This document shows positions 48,572 through 59,079 of a DNA stretch of 64,000 bases, one piece after another. Position numbers and translations under genes: made by a program. The notes below the pieces were generated by a model. It was not told where the DNA came from. It did no database searches and worked only from the letters and a program-made list of their open reading frames with translations. Where the stretch lies: the NCBI RefSeq assembly GCF_027111355.2, contig NZ_CP114291.2, positions 3,286,001 to 3,350,000 of the forward strand, given 5' to 3'. Position 1 is the stretch's first letter. Every line of letters begins with the position of its first letter. The stretch is from Flavobacterium eburneipallidum. GTDB taxonomy: Bacteria; Bacteroidota; Bacteroidia; Flavobacteriales; Flavobacteriaceae.

Positions 48572-50299
48572 TTAATTAGGCTTTGCATCATTTGTTGAAG
48601 TAGCATATAACCCAACCAATGCCCCTGTAAAACCTCCAGCAACATTAGTTGAAAGAATATCTCCAGAAACTGAGCCTCCTAAATTTGTAAAATCAACCCC
48701 ATTGATTGAATAACTAAATTCATAACTATCTCCTACTGCTTTCACTTGTAAACGAACCGGTTTTTTGATGTCTATTTTACTACTTGCAATAATTTTAGAT
48801 GCTCCTTTTTCTGTTCTCTCCAATAAAACATAAGTGTCATTTCCTTTTTTGGTTACTCCAAAAACATAATTGAATTTCTCGTTTTGCAAGCATACGATAC
48901 CTGCCAAATCTTTTTCGGAAGCAGGTTTATATTCCATTGTTGTGGCGAATGAAAAACTATTGTGTTGTTGTCTGTGAAAAAGTGTAGAAGTAGGTTTAAC
49001 TTCTTTAATGTTTACGGCAAATGGATTGATTTGTAATCCTTTTTTAGTTATCGTAGCAAAATTTTCGCGTGGCCCTCTCAAACCAATCCATCTGTAATCT
49101 AATTTTTGAGAAGTAAAGTTTTCTGTAAACGTGAAATTACCATTAGGGAAAAATCCATCTTTACCTGTTTTGTTCTCAGTAACTCCTTTAGGCATTTTTA
49201 ATTTTGGTTCCAAAGGAACTAATCCATTTTCGAAAACAGGAAACTCTCCAGACCAATCCACAGGTAAAATAAACGTTTCACGACCTGCATTTACCCTGTC
49301 TTTTTCATTTGGGCGAATTCCTAAAAACACTCCATAATACTTATCTCCAGGCCCTTTAACTAAATCGGCATGTCCAGCCCAATCAAATTTATTGGCTCTT
49401 TCTCTTGGAAAATAACGTTGTGTTAAAATTGGATTACTTGATGCAGGAATAAATGGCCCTTTTGGACTATTGCTTTTGAAAATTACTTCACTATGATTAC
49501 CTCCTGTACCTCCTTCGGCACACATTAAATAATAACTACCGTCTTTTTTATACAAATGCGGTGCTTCAATCCAAATAGGTTTTTTCGAAAGATCTACTCC
49601 TCCATCCACTATGATTTTGTCAGTTCCAGGAATTACTTTATCTGTGGCAACATCATATTCCCAAACTTTAATTACACGGTGACCATTGTATAATTCTTTT
49701 CCTTGGTCTGGAGCATCATTGTGAACGATGTACCCTTTTCCATTATCATCAAAAAATATGGAAGGATCAATTCCTCCAAATCCTAATTTAATTGGACTTC
49801 CCCAACCTTTCATGGGATCTTTTGTTTTTACGATAATGTTTCCAAGATTTCCTGAAAATGCGGTTACAATCATATAAAAAGTATCATTGTGTGGATTGTA
49901 AGTTATTCCCGGAGCATAAACTCCTGCACTAATACCGGTATCGTGTGGATTGAATTCATTTACATTATTTAAAACACCTCCTAAATCAGTCCAGTTCACT
50001 AAATCTTTAGAATGAAAAATTGGCACTCCGGGAAACATCGCAAAGGAAGAACATACCATATAATAATCATCACCTTTTTTAGTTATCGCTGGATCTGGAT
50101 AACATCCTTGCAAAATTGGAGTGTAAAACTCATCTCCTTTTAATGGATTCTTTTTATAAATTTGATCGTCTCCTTGATAAACCACTTTTGAAAATACTGC
50201 TGGATTTTTAGAAGTGCTTTTTTGAGCTTGTCCATTGACTCCAGTTAGCACAAACAAAGCCATAATGGTAGATAAAAATAATAATGTTGTGTTTTTCAT
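48572..50299 (-). CDS. GH43 with C-terminal beta-sandwich (xylosidase type)
   Basis: The 575-residue secreted enzyme (signal peptide to about residue 24) has a GH43 propeller with Asp69 (GCYPDPAI), Asp178 (FGGIDPSIFFD) and Glu245 (WIEAPHLYKK). It is followed by a C-terminal beta-sandwich (about 385-570) of the kind found in two-domain beta-xylosidase/arabinofuranosidase GH43 enzymes, where the second domain completes the active-site pocket. It differs clearly from the GH43-CBM6 group. Substrate may be xylo-oligosaccharides or arabinosyl groups. It is followed by the inverted repeat at 48489. Confidence 0.92.
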   Translation of the reverse strand: MKNTTLLFLSTIMALFVLTGVNGQAQKSTSKNPAVFSKVVYQGDDQIYKKNPLKGDEFYTPILQGCYPDPAITKKGDDYYMVCSSFAMFPGVPIFHSKDLVNWTDLGGVLNNVNEFNPHDTGISAGVYAPGITYNPHNDTFYMIVTAFSGNLGNIIVKTKDPMKGWGSPIKLGFGGIDPSIFFDDNGKGYIVHNDAPDQGKELYNGHRVIKVWEYDVATDKVIPGTDKIIVDGGVDLSKKPIWIEAPHLYKKDGSYYLMCAEGGTGGNHSEVIFKSNSPKGPFIPASSNPILTQRYFPRERANKFDWAGHADLVKGPGDKYYGVFLGIRPNEKDRVNAGRETFILPVDWSGEFPVFENGLVPLEPKLKMPKGVTENKTGKDGFFPNGNFTFTENFTSQKLDYRWIGLRGPRENFATITKKGLQINPFAVNIKEVKPTSTLFHRQQHNSFSFATTMEYKPASEKDLAGIVCLQNEKFNYVFGVTKKGNDTYVLLERTEKGASKIIASSKIDIKKPVRLQVKAVGDSYEFSYSINGVDFTNLGGSVSGDILSTNVAGGFTGALVGLYATSTNDAKPN

Positions 50300-50332
50300 T
50301 TTTTAAAATATGTGTGTTAATAATTTTTTACT

Positions 50333-51679
50333 TTATTGGAACTTTATCCAATCAATCTCAACCTGATTATCCTCTTTCGAAACAACGAACAAATTTTGAA
50401 TCCCAGAATCAAACTTTAACAATGGTGATTTCACTTCAACCCATTTACTGTTTTTAGGAACTGTAACCTCGGCAATAACAGATCCATCGATTCCCTTTGT
50501 ACGAATTTGTATTGCTCCTCCTTTTTCTGAAAAAGCTTTTATAGATACTGATTTCAATTTTTTATAGCCAAAATCAACCGTATTATATTGCATCCAAGAA
50601 TTTGCTTGATTAAAAGTTGTTTTCCAACCCATAAAAGAATTGGAACTGTCTAAAAAAGAATTTGAAATCCCTTTATCACTCATTTTTGAATATCGATCGA
50701 TTTGAATTTGATCTGTCGCCATAGTAATTCCAACCCCTCTTAAAGTAGGAATGACTTTTTGAATGCTCCCATCTGGATTGAAATGCAAATAATCAGCTCT
50801 GATTGATCTTGCTTTATCAAACTGGGGAGACAAATCGTTATGATGATAAAACAAATACCACTCTTTTTTGAATTCAATGATGGATTGATGGTTTGTCCAG
50901 CATCCTGTTGGAGATTCATCCATAATGACACCAGCAACTTTAAAAGGCCCCAATGGATTATCGGCAGTGGCATATTCCAATCGCTCAATTTTATTTTCAA
51001 CATGAGGATAAGTCAAGTAATAAATTCCGTTTCTTTCAAATAAATAAGGGCCTTCTTTTAGTCCTTTGGTTGGAAGATTTTCGATAGTTTTTACCTCTGA
51101 ATCCAATTCCGTCATATTCTCTTTTAACTTGGCTACAAAAACATTTCCACTAGACCAATACAAATAGGCCTGATTGTCTTTATCAATAAATACATTAGGA
51201 TCAATTCCTCTAATTCCTTTTATAGGATTAGGTTCTGGAATGTAAGGACCTTCAGGCTTATCGGCAATTGCCACTCCTACCGTAAAACCTTTTTTATAAT
51301 TAATGGTGTCTTTTGGCGTACTTGGAAAATAGAAATAATACTTACCATTTCTTTCAATACAATCTGGAGCCCACATACTATAACTATCAGGCTTCACCCA
51401 AGGCACTTTATTTTGTTGCACTATCATTCCGTGATCGGTCCAATCGGTTAAGTTCGCCGAAGAAAACACATGATAATCCTCCATACAAAACCAGTCTTTA
51501 CGACCTTTCCCTTCGGTGGCCAATATGTCATGAGAAGGAAAAACATAAACTCTGTCTCCAAATACTCTTGCAGAAGGGTCAGCGGTGTATTGATCTTGAA
51601 TAAGAGGGTTTTGAGCAAAAGAAATTGTGCTAATAAAAATCAGCATCATTTCGATTTTAAAAATTGATTTAAAGTTCAT
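50333..51679 (-). CDS. GH43-CBM6 enzyme
   Basis: The 448-residue secreted enzyme has a signal peptide to about residue 22. The GH43 propeller shows Asp34 (YTADPSARVF), Asp160 (RGIDPNVFID) and Glu209 (LKEGPYLFER), followed by a C-terminal CBM6-like sandwich (about 320-448, ending VEIDWIKFQ). The catalytic half is more like the cytoplasmic GH43 at 19860 (shared YPSHD, EDYHV and TADPSA phrases) than the other CBM6 enzymes, so the two may be related by duplication with gain of a signal and a CBM. It should remove xylose or arabinose from oligosaccharides in the periplasm or at the surface. Confidence 0.9.
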   Translation of the reverse strand: MNFKSIFKIEMMLIFISTISFAQNPLIQDQYTADPSARVFGDRVYVFPSHDILATEGKGRKDWFCMEDYHVFSSANLTDWTDHGMIVQQNKVPWVKPDSYSMWAPDCIERNGKYYFYFPSTPKDTINYKKGFTVGVAIADKPEGPYIPEPNPIKGIRGIDPNVFIDKDNQAYLYWSSGNVFVAKLKENMTELDSEVKTIENLPTKGLKEGPYLFERNGIYYLTYPHVENKIERLEYATADNPLGPFKVAGVIMDESPTGCWTNHQSIIEFKKEWYLFYHHNDLSPQFDKARSIRADYLHFNPDGSIQKVIPTLRGVGITMATDQIQIDRYSKMSDKGISNSFLDSSNSFMGWKTTFNQANSWMQYNTVDFGYKKLKSVSIKAFSEKGGAIQIRTKGIDGSVIAEVTVPKNSKWVEVKSPLLKFDSGIQNLFVVSKEDNQVEIDWIKFQ

Positions 51680-51703
51680 CCTATTTTTTTTAGTACTCCC
51701 TTC

Positions 51704-53647
51704 TTAATTGACCATTAACACACCTCCATTACAAGGAATTGTTATTTCAACTAATTGGTTTTTGTTCATTTTTACCGTACTCACTTTCCCGATTAATTTG
51801 TCATCATCACTATATTGCTTTAATTCAGAACCTGCAGAAATCATTGGTAATTTCATTTTAACTTTCAGGGTTTCCTTTTGAGCATTTACACCAGCTATAT
51901 ACCATTTTGCTCCTTTTCGACGAGCAAAAACCACATATTTCCCTGGATAACCATCTAAATATCTTACTTCATCCCAAGTTGTTGGTACTTCTTTCATAAA
52001 GTTTATGGCCCAATCAGGAGCGTCCGTTAGGTTGTTTGGTGCTAAAGCAAAATGCTGAACTCCACTTTGAAATAGTACTGCTGTGGCTAGAGCATAAACA
52101 TCTGAAGTCATTCGTTTTGAACCTTTATTTGGCGTATTTTCACTATTGTAAAATTCATTTAAAGCACTACCTCCAAAATCCATGCTTCCTACCACATTCC
52201 GAATAAAAGTATGAATCGAGGCATTTTTGGCTTCATTATTACAACTTCCTTGACCAAAATATAAATTTTCACTAGCCAAAACAGCTTCACTTGCAGCATA
52301 ATTTGGATACATACGTTCCCAACCTCTAGGCAAAGTACAACCATGAAAAATAACCATTATGCCAAAATCATTGGCATCGGCTAGAATGTCTTCGTATAGC
52401 TTTATGGTTACTTGTTTGTCTCCTCCAAAAAAATCTACTTTGATTCCTTTTACTCCAATACTTTTCATCCAAGCCATTTCTTTACGGCGAATAATGGTAT
52501 TGTCCATAATTCCTCTTGGGCCTTGAGGCGCATCATTCCAATAGCCATTAGAATTGTACCATAAATACAAACCAACTCCTTTACTCGCACCGTATTGAGC
52601 TAACTCCGTGATTTTATCTTTGCCTATTTGCGTGTCCCACAAGGCATCAACTAAAATGGTTTCATACCCCATTGCAGCACTAAAATCGATATATTGCTTT
52701 TGTACTGGAAATTTGGTATTGTTATCCATTTTCATAATCCAACTCCAAGATCCTTTTGTATATTTATACTCTTGAGAAGCTTCGTATTTTGGTTTAACCA
52801 AGTCAAACGGAATAGTTGTTTCTACGATTGGAGCCAATGTTTCGCCAATTGTAATTGTACGCCATGGAGTTTCACCCATAAGCGGTATTCCTGGTGCAGT
52901 TGTTCCATTACCATTATTTTCACCCGCCATAGGAAATCCAATAGTATATAATCCTTTTTCTTGACCTATTAACCTGCTTCCACAATAACCACTATCAACT
53001 CCTGTTTCGGAAATTAAAACCCATCCATTATTATTTACTTTAAAAAGACAAGGAAATGTGTATCCCTCTCCTGTTCCATTTTTTCCCATTGGAGCATCCA
53101 AAGTATAGGACGTTTCATAACTTGGCATTGTTCTGGCAAAACCTACCATTGATTTACTCTGTGGACACAAGAAAGTAGTGGTTCCTTCTGGTAGTGAAAA
53201 TCCAGAAACTTCTTCTTGAACTATACAAGAACGGGCTTCTTTTTGTGGATAAACCTTATATTTAAAACCCAAGTTATTATTGCTTAACCTAAAAATCACA
53301 TCGATAGCTTTCTTACCGTCTTTAGTAAAAGAAAATACAGCTTCGTTAGCAACATAATGCACTTTGCTTTGCTTTATATTAGGTAATTCATAGGTTTCAT
53401 CAATTTTGTTTTGAATCACATTGGCTTCTAAAACTAATCCTGAAGTAAAATCACCAACATTGGTTTTCAAACCGAGTGGAGATTTTTCTAAGAATGCTTT
53501 CCCATTAAAAGAGACACTGTAAGTTGGTAGTCCATTATTTAGAGAAACTGACACAGTAAGTTTCTCATCAGGGCTTTTCACAACCGATTGCGCATTTAAG
53601 GCAAAAAAACTGAACATACAAAAGCATAAAATATTTTTAAAGCTCAT
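51704..53647 (-). CDS. GH97 retaining-type alpha-glycosidase
   Basis: I prefer the start at 53647 (MSFKNILCFC), which gives a standard signal peptide; the frame opens at 53671. GH97 has an N-terminal beta-super-sandwich (to about residue 280), a barrel with WYNSNGYWND, IKVDFFGGD, FHGCTLPRGWERMYPN and a small C-terminal beta domain. Asp in KVDF (residue 413 counted from 53671) matches the nucleophile of retaining GH97 alpha-galactosidases rather than the inverting SusB type. It should release alpha-galactose or a similar sugar (for example beta-L-arabinopyranose) from complex xylan side chains. The operator-like word CACAACCGATTGCG lies inside its signal sequence (53579-53592). Confidence 0.9.
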   Translation of the reverse strand: MSFKNILCFCMFSFFALNAQSVVKSPDEKLTVSVSLNNGLPTYSVSFNGKAFLEKSPLGLKTNVGDFTSGLVLEANVIQNKIDETYELPNIKQSKVHYVANEAVFSFTKDGKKAIDVIFRLSNNNLGFKYKVYPQKEARSCIVQEEVSGFSLPEGTTTFLCPQSKSMVGFARTMPSYETSYTLDAPMGKNGTGEGYTFPCLFKVNNNGWVLISETGVDSGYCGSRLIGQEKGLYTIGFPMAGENNGNGTTAPGIPLMGETPWRTITIGETLAPIVETTIPFDLVKPKYEASQEYKYTKGSWSWIMKMDNNTKFPVQKQYIDFSAAMGYETILVDALWDTQIGKDKITELAQYGASKGVGLYLWYNSNGYWNDAPQGPRGIMDNTIIRRKEMAWMKSIGVKGIKVDFFGGDKQVTIKLYEDILADANDFGIMVIFHGCTLPRGWERMYPNYAASEAVLASENLYFGQGSCNNEAKNASIHTFIRNVVGSMDFGGSALNEFYNSENTPNKGSKRMTSDVYALATAVLFQSGVQHFALAPNNLTDAPDWAINFMKEVPTTWDEVRYLDGYPGKYVVFARRKGAKWYIAGVNAQKETLKVKMKLPMISAGSELKQYSDDDKLIGKVSTVKMNKNQLVEITIPCNGGVLMVN

Positions 53648-53831
53648 AATAGATTGGTAACTAATTAGCATACTTTTTTTTATTTATTTATTTTATTCTT
53701 ACTATTTATAGCAATACAACAAATTTAGACTAGATTTTCTTATATAGGTTTAATTGGTGTTACTTATTTTTAAAAAAAATAAAAACGACCTACTCAAACA
53801 CTATAAACAACTTATAATAAGTGGCTTATAA

Positions 53832-55190
53832 TTATTTAGAAAACTTCCAATAATCAAAAAACATAATTTTGCTTGCAGATTTTCCCTTATACACAAAATA
53901 AACATCATGTATTCCTGATACTTTTTTGACATCTGTTGTAACTAATGCCCATCTGTCATTTCCTCCTGTCATTGGGACTTTTACGGTTCCTATCAATTCT
54001 CCATCTATACTATCCAATCGTATTTCCATAGACACATTGCTATTATGAGTTGTGCCTAGACGTGCTGTGAATTTTGAAGCTCCTTCTTGGCGAAAATCTA
54101 CCGTTTTCACTTTTGTAAAGGCATCATTTTTCATCGCTGTGATAAAAACGCCTACTTGTTCGTTTTGCATTGACTTCACTTCTTTTGACCAAGCCATTGT
54201 TTCAGCTTCGTTTTTAAGATAAGGATTAACCGTTGCTAAACTTTTTTTAATTCCCTCGGTCATGTTCATTTGTTTGACAGTGCCGTCAGGACTGAATAAT
54301 AATTCTTCAACCGCTACGGAACGAGTAAAACCTCCACCTCCAGGCAAGGCTCCATTATGATAGAAAAAATAAGACTTCCCTTTAAAATCAATAACTCCCG
54401 GATGGTTTGTAAAACTTCCGCCTTGAGTAGGCATTACAATACCTTGATACTTCCATGGTCCTAATGGAGTTTTGCTTGTAGAATACCCAATATGTTCTGA
54501 AATTGGCCCTGCTGCAAAGAACAAATAATACAATTTATTTCTCTTATACAACCATGGCCCTTCCTCATAAGTTGTAGGTCTGCGGGCATCTTCTTTGCCT
54601 TCGCGTTTTCCAAAGGACTCGATTGAATTTGGAAATGTTTGTATCGCTCCATCATAGGAAATCATGTCTTCATTTAATTTCACATAATTACAGACAGGAT
54701 TTCCCCATAAAAGATACGCTTGTTTATCATCATCAATAAAAACAGTTGGATCAATATCGGCATTACTATTTTGGATTAGAGGTTTACCCAAAGGATCTGT
54801 AAAAGGACCATAAGGACTATTGGCAACAGCTACTCCAATACCATTTTTACCTTGATTATCGGTTATTGGCGCATATAAATAAAACTTACCCTCTCGCTCT
54901 ATGCATTGAATTGCCCAAGCATTCATCTTTGCCCAGCTAAAATTTTTATAGGATAGTACCGAACCGTGATCTGTCCAATTGACCATATCTTCGGTGGTGT
55001 ATAATTTCCAGTCATTCATGGTAAACCAAGTAGATTCGTCTTCGTCGTGTGATGTATATAAATATACTTTGCCATTATACACCATTGGCGCAGGATCGGC
55101 AGTATAATTGGTTTGAACGATAGGGTTTTGCGCCATTCCTAGCATCGGAATTACCAATGATAGTAAAAGACTGGTTTTTTTTAAATTCAT
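53832..55190 (-). CDS. GH43-CBM6 arabinofuranosidase/xylosidase
   Basis: The 452-residue secreted enzyme (signal peptide to about residue 21) has GH43 residues Asp32 ([10 protein letters not shown]), Asp147 ([10 protein letters not shown]) and Glu210 ([10 protein letters not shown]). A C-terminal CBM6-like sandwich (about 320-450) begins [12 protein letters not shown] and ends FFDYWKFSK. It is closely similar to the adjacent gene at 55237 and less so to 47026, which suggests tandem duplication. Arabinofuranosidase on arabinoxylan is the commonest activity for this layout. It lies downstream of the neighbouring copy by 46 nt in the same direction. Confidence 0.92.
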   Translation of the reverse strand: MNLKKTSLLLSLVIPMLGMAQNPIVQTNYTADPAPMVYNGKVYLYTSHDEDESTWFTMNDWKLYTTEDMVNWTDHGSVLSYKNFSWAKMNAWAIQCIEREGKFYLYAPITDNQGKNGIGVAVANSPYGPFTDPLGKPLIQNSNADIDPTVFIDDDKQAYLLWGNPVCNYVKLNEDMISYDGAIQTFPNSIESFGKREGKEDARRPTTYEEGPWLYKRNKLYYLFFAAGPISEHIGYSTSKTPLGPWKYQGIVMPTQGGSFTNHPGVIDFKGKSYFFYHNGALPGGGGFTRSVAVEELLFSPDGTVKQMNMTEGIKKSLATVNPYLKNEAETMAWSKEVKSMQNEQVGVFITAMKNDAFTKVKTVDFRQEGASKFTARLGTTHNSNVSMEIRLDSIDGELIGTVKVPMTGGNDRWALVTTDVKKVSGIHDVYFVYKGKSASKIMFFDYWKFSK

Positions 55191-55236
55191 ATTAATTTGT
55201 ATTTTTTATTGAACATATACTGATTATGCAACACCA

Positions 55237-56574
55237 TTATTTAAACATCCACCAATCTAAATTAAACAACGATGCTCCACCTCCTTTAAAAACAAAAACT
55301 ACATTATGTACTCCTTTTATTTTTTTGATCTTAGAATTAAATTCTTTCCAAGTACCTAAACCGCCTGTGCTTTTGATATCGCAAACACCTAGAAGTTCAC
55401 CTTCTTTAGTATCTAAACGGATTTCTATTTTACCTCCCTTTATAGAAGCTGCACTTACTTGAAATCTTTTTGCTCCTTTATTAAAATCAACAGCTTGAAC
55501 TTCTATGTAATCGTTGTTGTCAATTTTAGTCACAAACACTCCTTTTTCAGTAGTTGCATCCGACTTTACACCTTCACTCCATGCCATAGTTTCCCCTTCG
55601 ACACGTTTAAAAGGGTTGATTGTTCCAACAGCTTTCGGGCCATCCACAGACCAATAAGGAAGTGTTTGTATCGTACCATCTGGATTATAAATGATTTCGT
55701 CCATATCGACAGAACGTCTTTCATAAAATGTAGTAGTTTCTCTTTTTAAAAGATCATAACTATGCCCAAAAACATAGGATTTACCTTTGTAATCAATAAT
55801 TCCGGGATGATTTCCTCTGGTTTTCTCACTCGCTTCTACCACCATTCCTTTATATTCCCATGGTCCTGTTGGAGAATTACTCATGGCATATCCAATACCT
55901 TCTGGACAACAAGTTGACGCATAAGACATATAGTAATGTCCTTTACGTTTATACATCCAAGGGCCTTCTTGATAGTTCTTTGGTTTTGTAGGTTCTTTGA
56001 CTATTTCACCTGAAGTAGAAATCATGTCTTTATTTAATTTCACGTAATATACATCCGGATTTCCCCAGTATAAATAAGCTTGTCCGTCGTCATCAATAAA
56101 TGGACTTGGGTCAATATCATTCCACAAATGATTGTCTTCAATCAGTCGTTTTCCTAGTGGATCTTTAAAGGGTCCATATGGACTATCTGAAACTAATACG
56201 CCTATTCCTTGTCCGTGCATGGGAGCATAAAGATAAAATTTCCCGTTTCTCTCTATGCATTGAATCGCCCAAGCTCCATTATCTGGTTTTACCCAACTAA
56301 AATCTTTCAAAGAGGCAACAACGCCATGCTCAGTCCAATTCACCATATCCGTTGAAGTATAAAGCAACCAATCTATCATTTTGAATCCCTTTGCATCATC
56401 CTCATCGTGTGAGGTATACAAAAACACGGTATCATTGTGTACCATCGGCGCAGGATCAGCAGTATACTTTGTTTGAATAATGGGCTTTTGCTTAATAGTG
56501 CTTTGCGCAATCCCATTGAAAACTGCCACTAAAAACAAGCAAAATGTGATCGTATAATTTATTTTTTTATTCAT
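55237..56574 (-). CDS. GH43-CBM6 arabinofuranosidase/xylosidase
   Basis: The 445-residue secreted enzyme (signal peptide to about residue 24) has Asp40 ([10 protein letters not shown]), Asp155 (NDIDPSPFID) and Glu203 (YQEGPWMYKR), followed by a CBM6-like sandwich (about 315-445, ending LDWWMFK). It shares the phrase LYTSHDEDD, the FSW.K motif and domain order with the next gene downstream, its probable tandem duplicate. Sequence differences at the second motif (PSPF versus PTVF) may reflect a changed specificity. It is transcribed directly after the GH31 gene at 56602, with 27 nt between them. Confidence 0.92.
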   Translation of the reverse strand: MNKKINYTITFCLFLVAVFNGIAQSTIKQKPIIQTKYTADPAPMVHNDTVFLYTSHDEDDAKGFKMIDWLLYTSTDMVNWTEHGVVASLKDFSWVKPDNGAWAIQCIERNGKFYLYAPMHGQGIGVLVSDSPYGPFKDPLGKRLIEDNHLWNDIDPSPFIDDDGQAYLYWGNPDVYYVKLNKDMISTSGEIVKEPTKPKNYQEGPWMYKRKGHYYMSYASTCCPEGIGYAMSNSPTGPWEYKGMVVEASEKTRGNHPGIIDYKGKSYVFGHSYDLLKRETTTFYERRSVDMDEIIYNPDGTIQTLPYWSVDGPKAVGTINPFKRVEGETMAWSEGVKSDATTEKGVFVTKIDNNDYIEVQAVDFNKGAKRFQVSAASIKGGKIEIRLDTKEGELLGVCDIKSTGGLGTWKEFNSKIKKIKGVHNVVFVFKGGGASLFNLDWWMFK

Positions 56575-56601
56575 TTTTTTATATTTTAAATAATTGAAAT
56601 T

Positions 56602-59079
56602 TTACAACTTAATTGAAATTTTACTTCCTTTATAATCAACCACTTTATCCAGTTTTTCACTAGCCTTGTCAGGTTGCTTTTGGTTTAAAGATACTTTTAC
56701 AACATTAAATTTACGTTGAGTAAGCATCCCTTTAAAAGTTCCTTTTTGCTCACTAATACTTAAAGTTTTTTTCAAATCATCCCACTTAAAAGTAATTGTT
56801 GCATACTTCCCTTTTTCATAGTTGTAATTATCGCCTTCATCTTCATAAAGTGTAAATTCTCCATCAGCTCCTTCATAAATGCGAATTTCTAAATTGTCCC
56901 ACTTCTTTTCATCGGCATACTGAACTTTTGGCCCCCAAGGAATAACACTTCCAGCTTTGATATACAAAGGAATTTCATCAATTCGGGTTTCTTGATCTAT
57001 TTCCTGACCTCCTTTATATTTCTTGTTTGTCCAGAAGTCATACCATTCAGTACCGGCAGGCAGATAGACCTTTTTCGACTTTTTCTGACTGAAATCTACT
57101 GCAACTGTTTTGGTTTTATCACTAGCGTCTTTTTTGTTCCATCCAGTATCTTCATTCGTTTTCACGACAGCCTCTGGAGTATATTGCGCATTAATAATTG
57201 GAGCTACCAATATGGATTGACCAAATAAATATTCGTTGTTCATGTCTTTGACTTTATCATCCTCAAAGTCCATCATTAAAGCACGCATCATACTAGATTG
57301 TCCATTGGTGATTTTCCAAGCATTCGAATAAATATAAGGCAGTAAGGCGTAACGCAAATTGATGGTTTTTTCGATTGCATCATAAATGGTTTCTCCTTTT
57401 TTACCAAATTGATATATCTCCCTAGGAATATCTGTACCGTGAGAACGCATCATAGGCGTAAATGCTCCAAACTGCAACCAACGCACATACAATTCTTGAT
57501 AAGAGGAGTTTCTGGATCCAGAACCATCATTCCAACTTTTGTTATAGGCTCCAGCAAAAAAACCTCCAATATCAGTATTCCAGTATGGAATTCCACATAA
57601 AGAGAAGTTTAGTCCAGCAGGTATTTGTTTGCGCAACATATCCCAGGTAGAATTAACATCGCCTGACCAAGTATTTGCTCCGTAACGCTGTTGACCCGCA
57701 AAAGCTGAACGAGTCAAAATAAAAACTCTTTTATCTGATGATACTTCACGCTGATGATCATAAACGCCGCCAACAGTCATTAATGGATAGGCATTTCTAA
57801 CCTTTCTAAATGAACCTAAAAATGTTTTGTTGTCAAAATCTTTAGGTTTAAAATCCAAATGATCTGGCTCTGTAGAATCCATCCACCAACCATCGATTCC
57901 TAAAGAAAACAATCCTTTGTTTAAGTATTTCCAATAAATATCTCTTGCTTCCGGATTATAAGCGTCATAAACTTGTACTCCCGAAGGGAAGTTCATATCT
58001 GGTGGCCAGGTTTCTTTTCCTGATTGTGGCCAAGTCTGAAAATCCATCAGCATATTTTTAGCTTTCATCTCTTGGAATTGCGGTGTTTTTGGACCAAAAG
58101 AAGACCAGATAGAAATCAATAAGTGTGCATTCAAATTATGAATGTCATCAATCATTTGTTGTGGTTTTGAAAATTCTGGATTTAAAAAATTCATTCCATT
58201 CCAATGGTAATTATCGCCCCAATATTGCCAATCTTGAATAATACCATCTAAAGGGACACCCAAATCACGGTACTTTTTCACTACCTCAACAGTTTCATTT
58301 TGACTTTTGTAACGCTCTTTACTTTGCCAGAAACCGAAAGTCCATTTAGGAAACATAGGTACCTGCCCTGTCAAATCACGCATTTCGGCAATTACGCCAT
58401 CAGCATTTTTACCACTCATGAAATAATAGTCAATTCCATCTCCGACTTCGGATTTAAAAGAAGTTTCTTCGGGATTATCGCTAAAATCCGTTGGGGAATA
58501 ATTGTCCCAAAATAATCCATATCCTTTATCCGATTGAAAAAAGGTCACAAAATCCCAAGTGTTATTCTGCACCATATGAACTTTCTGGTTTCGTTGCGAC
58601 ATTTTTCCGTTTTGGAGAATTCCCAATCCGTAAATTGATTCTTTTTTATCCAAAACAAAAGATTGAGTTATGGAATACGTTTTAGAACCTGCATCATCAA
58701 AATTTGTAAAAACGGCTCCAGAATTTTTTTCGTTCAATAACGATTTACCATCAACTGTTTTAAAATTTATAGATCCATCGTTTAAATTTAAAACAGCTTC
58801 GACGCTCTGGCTTTTCAACGAAACAGTTGTATCTTTTTTATCAATAGTGAATTTTGTGTTTTCAGCCACTTTTACCACTGACAAACTTTTCTTTTCAAAA
58901 CTTCCTCCGGCAGGATATTTTATAACTCTAACTATTTCAGGACTATAAAACTGAATTTCAACTACCGTCGAATTGATAGACGTTTTTACTCCTAAATTTG
59001 TTTTTTCATAAGATTGAGCAATACTGTTTAAGCTAGTTAAACAGAATAGTAGCGACAACAAGTAGACTTTTTGTATCAT
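56602..59079 (-). CDS. GH31 alpha-glycosidase (alpha-xylosidase-like)
   Basis: The 825-residue secreted enzyme (signal peptide to about residue 21) has the GH31 layout: N-terminal sandwich, barrel with nucleophile Asp401 (DGWWMDSTEPD) and acid/base Asp474 (WSGDVNSTWD), and C-terminal sandwiches. The WWMDSTEP motif is that of the alpha-xylosidase/bacterial GH31 subgroup. In this locus it could remove alpha-xylose from complex xylan, although alpha-glucosidase activity is also found in the family. The gene start overlaps the stop of the second GH31 gene by 4 nt, so the pair is translationally coupled. It lacks the PA14 insert of its partner. Confidence 0.92.
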   Translation of the reverse strand: MIQKVYLLSLLFCLTSLNSIAQSYEKTNLGVKTSINSTVVEIQFYSPEIVRVIKYPAGGSFEKKSLSVVKVAENTKFTIDKKDTTVSLKSQSVEAVLNLNDGSINFKTVDGKSLLNEKNSGAVFTNFDDAGSKTYSITQSFVLDKKESIYGLGILQNGKMSQRNQKVHMVQNNTWDFVTFFQSDKGYGLFWDNYSPTDFSDNPEETSFKSEVGDGIDYYFMSGKNADGVIAEMRDLTGQVPMFPKWTFGFWQSKERYKSQNETVEVVKKYRDLGVPLDGIIQDWQYWGDNYHWNGMNFLNPEFSKPQQMIDDIHNLNAHLLISIWSSFGPKTPQFQEMKAKNMLMDFQTWPQSGKETWPPDMNFPSGVQVYDAYNPEARDIYWKYLNKGLFSLGIDGWWMDSTEPDHLDFKPKDFDNKTFLGSFRKVRNAYPLMTVGGVYDHQREVSSDKRVFILTRSAFAGQQRYGANTWSGDVNSTWDMLRKQIPAGLNFSLCGIPYWNTDIGGFFAGAYNKSWNDGSGSRNSSYQELYVRWLQFGAFTPMMRSHGTDIPREIYQFGKKGETIYDAIEKTINLRYALLPYIYSNAWKITNGQSSMMRALMMDFEDDKVKDMNNEYLFGQSILVAPIINAQYTPEAVVKTNEDTGWNKKDASDKTKTVAVDFSQKKSKKVYLPAGTEWYDFWTNKKYKGGQEIDQETRIDEIPLYIKAGSVIPWGPKVQYADEKKWDNLEIRIYEGADGEFTLYEDEGDNYNYEKGKYATITFKWDDLKKTLSISEQKGTFKGMLTQRKFNVVKVSLNQKQPDKASEKLDKVVDYKGSKISIKL

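Noticed and set aside
53579..53592. Sixth operator-like word CACAACCGATTGCG
   Set aside because: It lies inside the signal-peptide coding part of the GH97 gene at 51704, where the bases are explained by the protein, and no promoter box follows. Kept out of the operator list.
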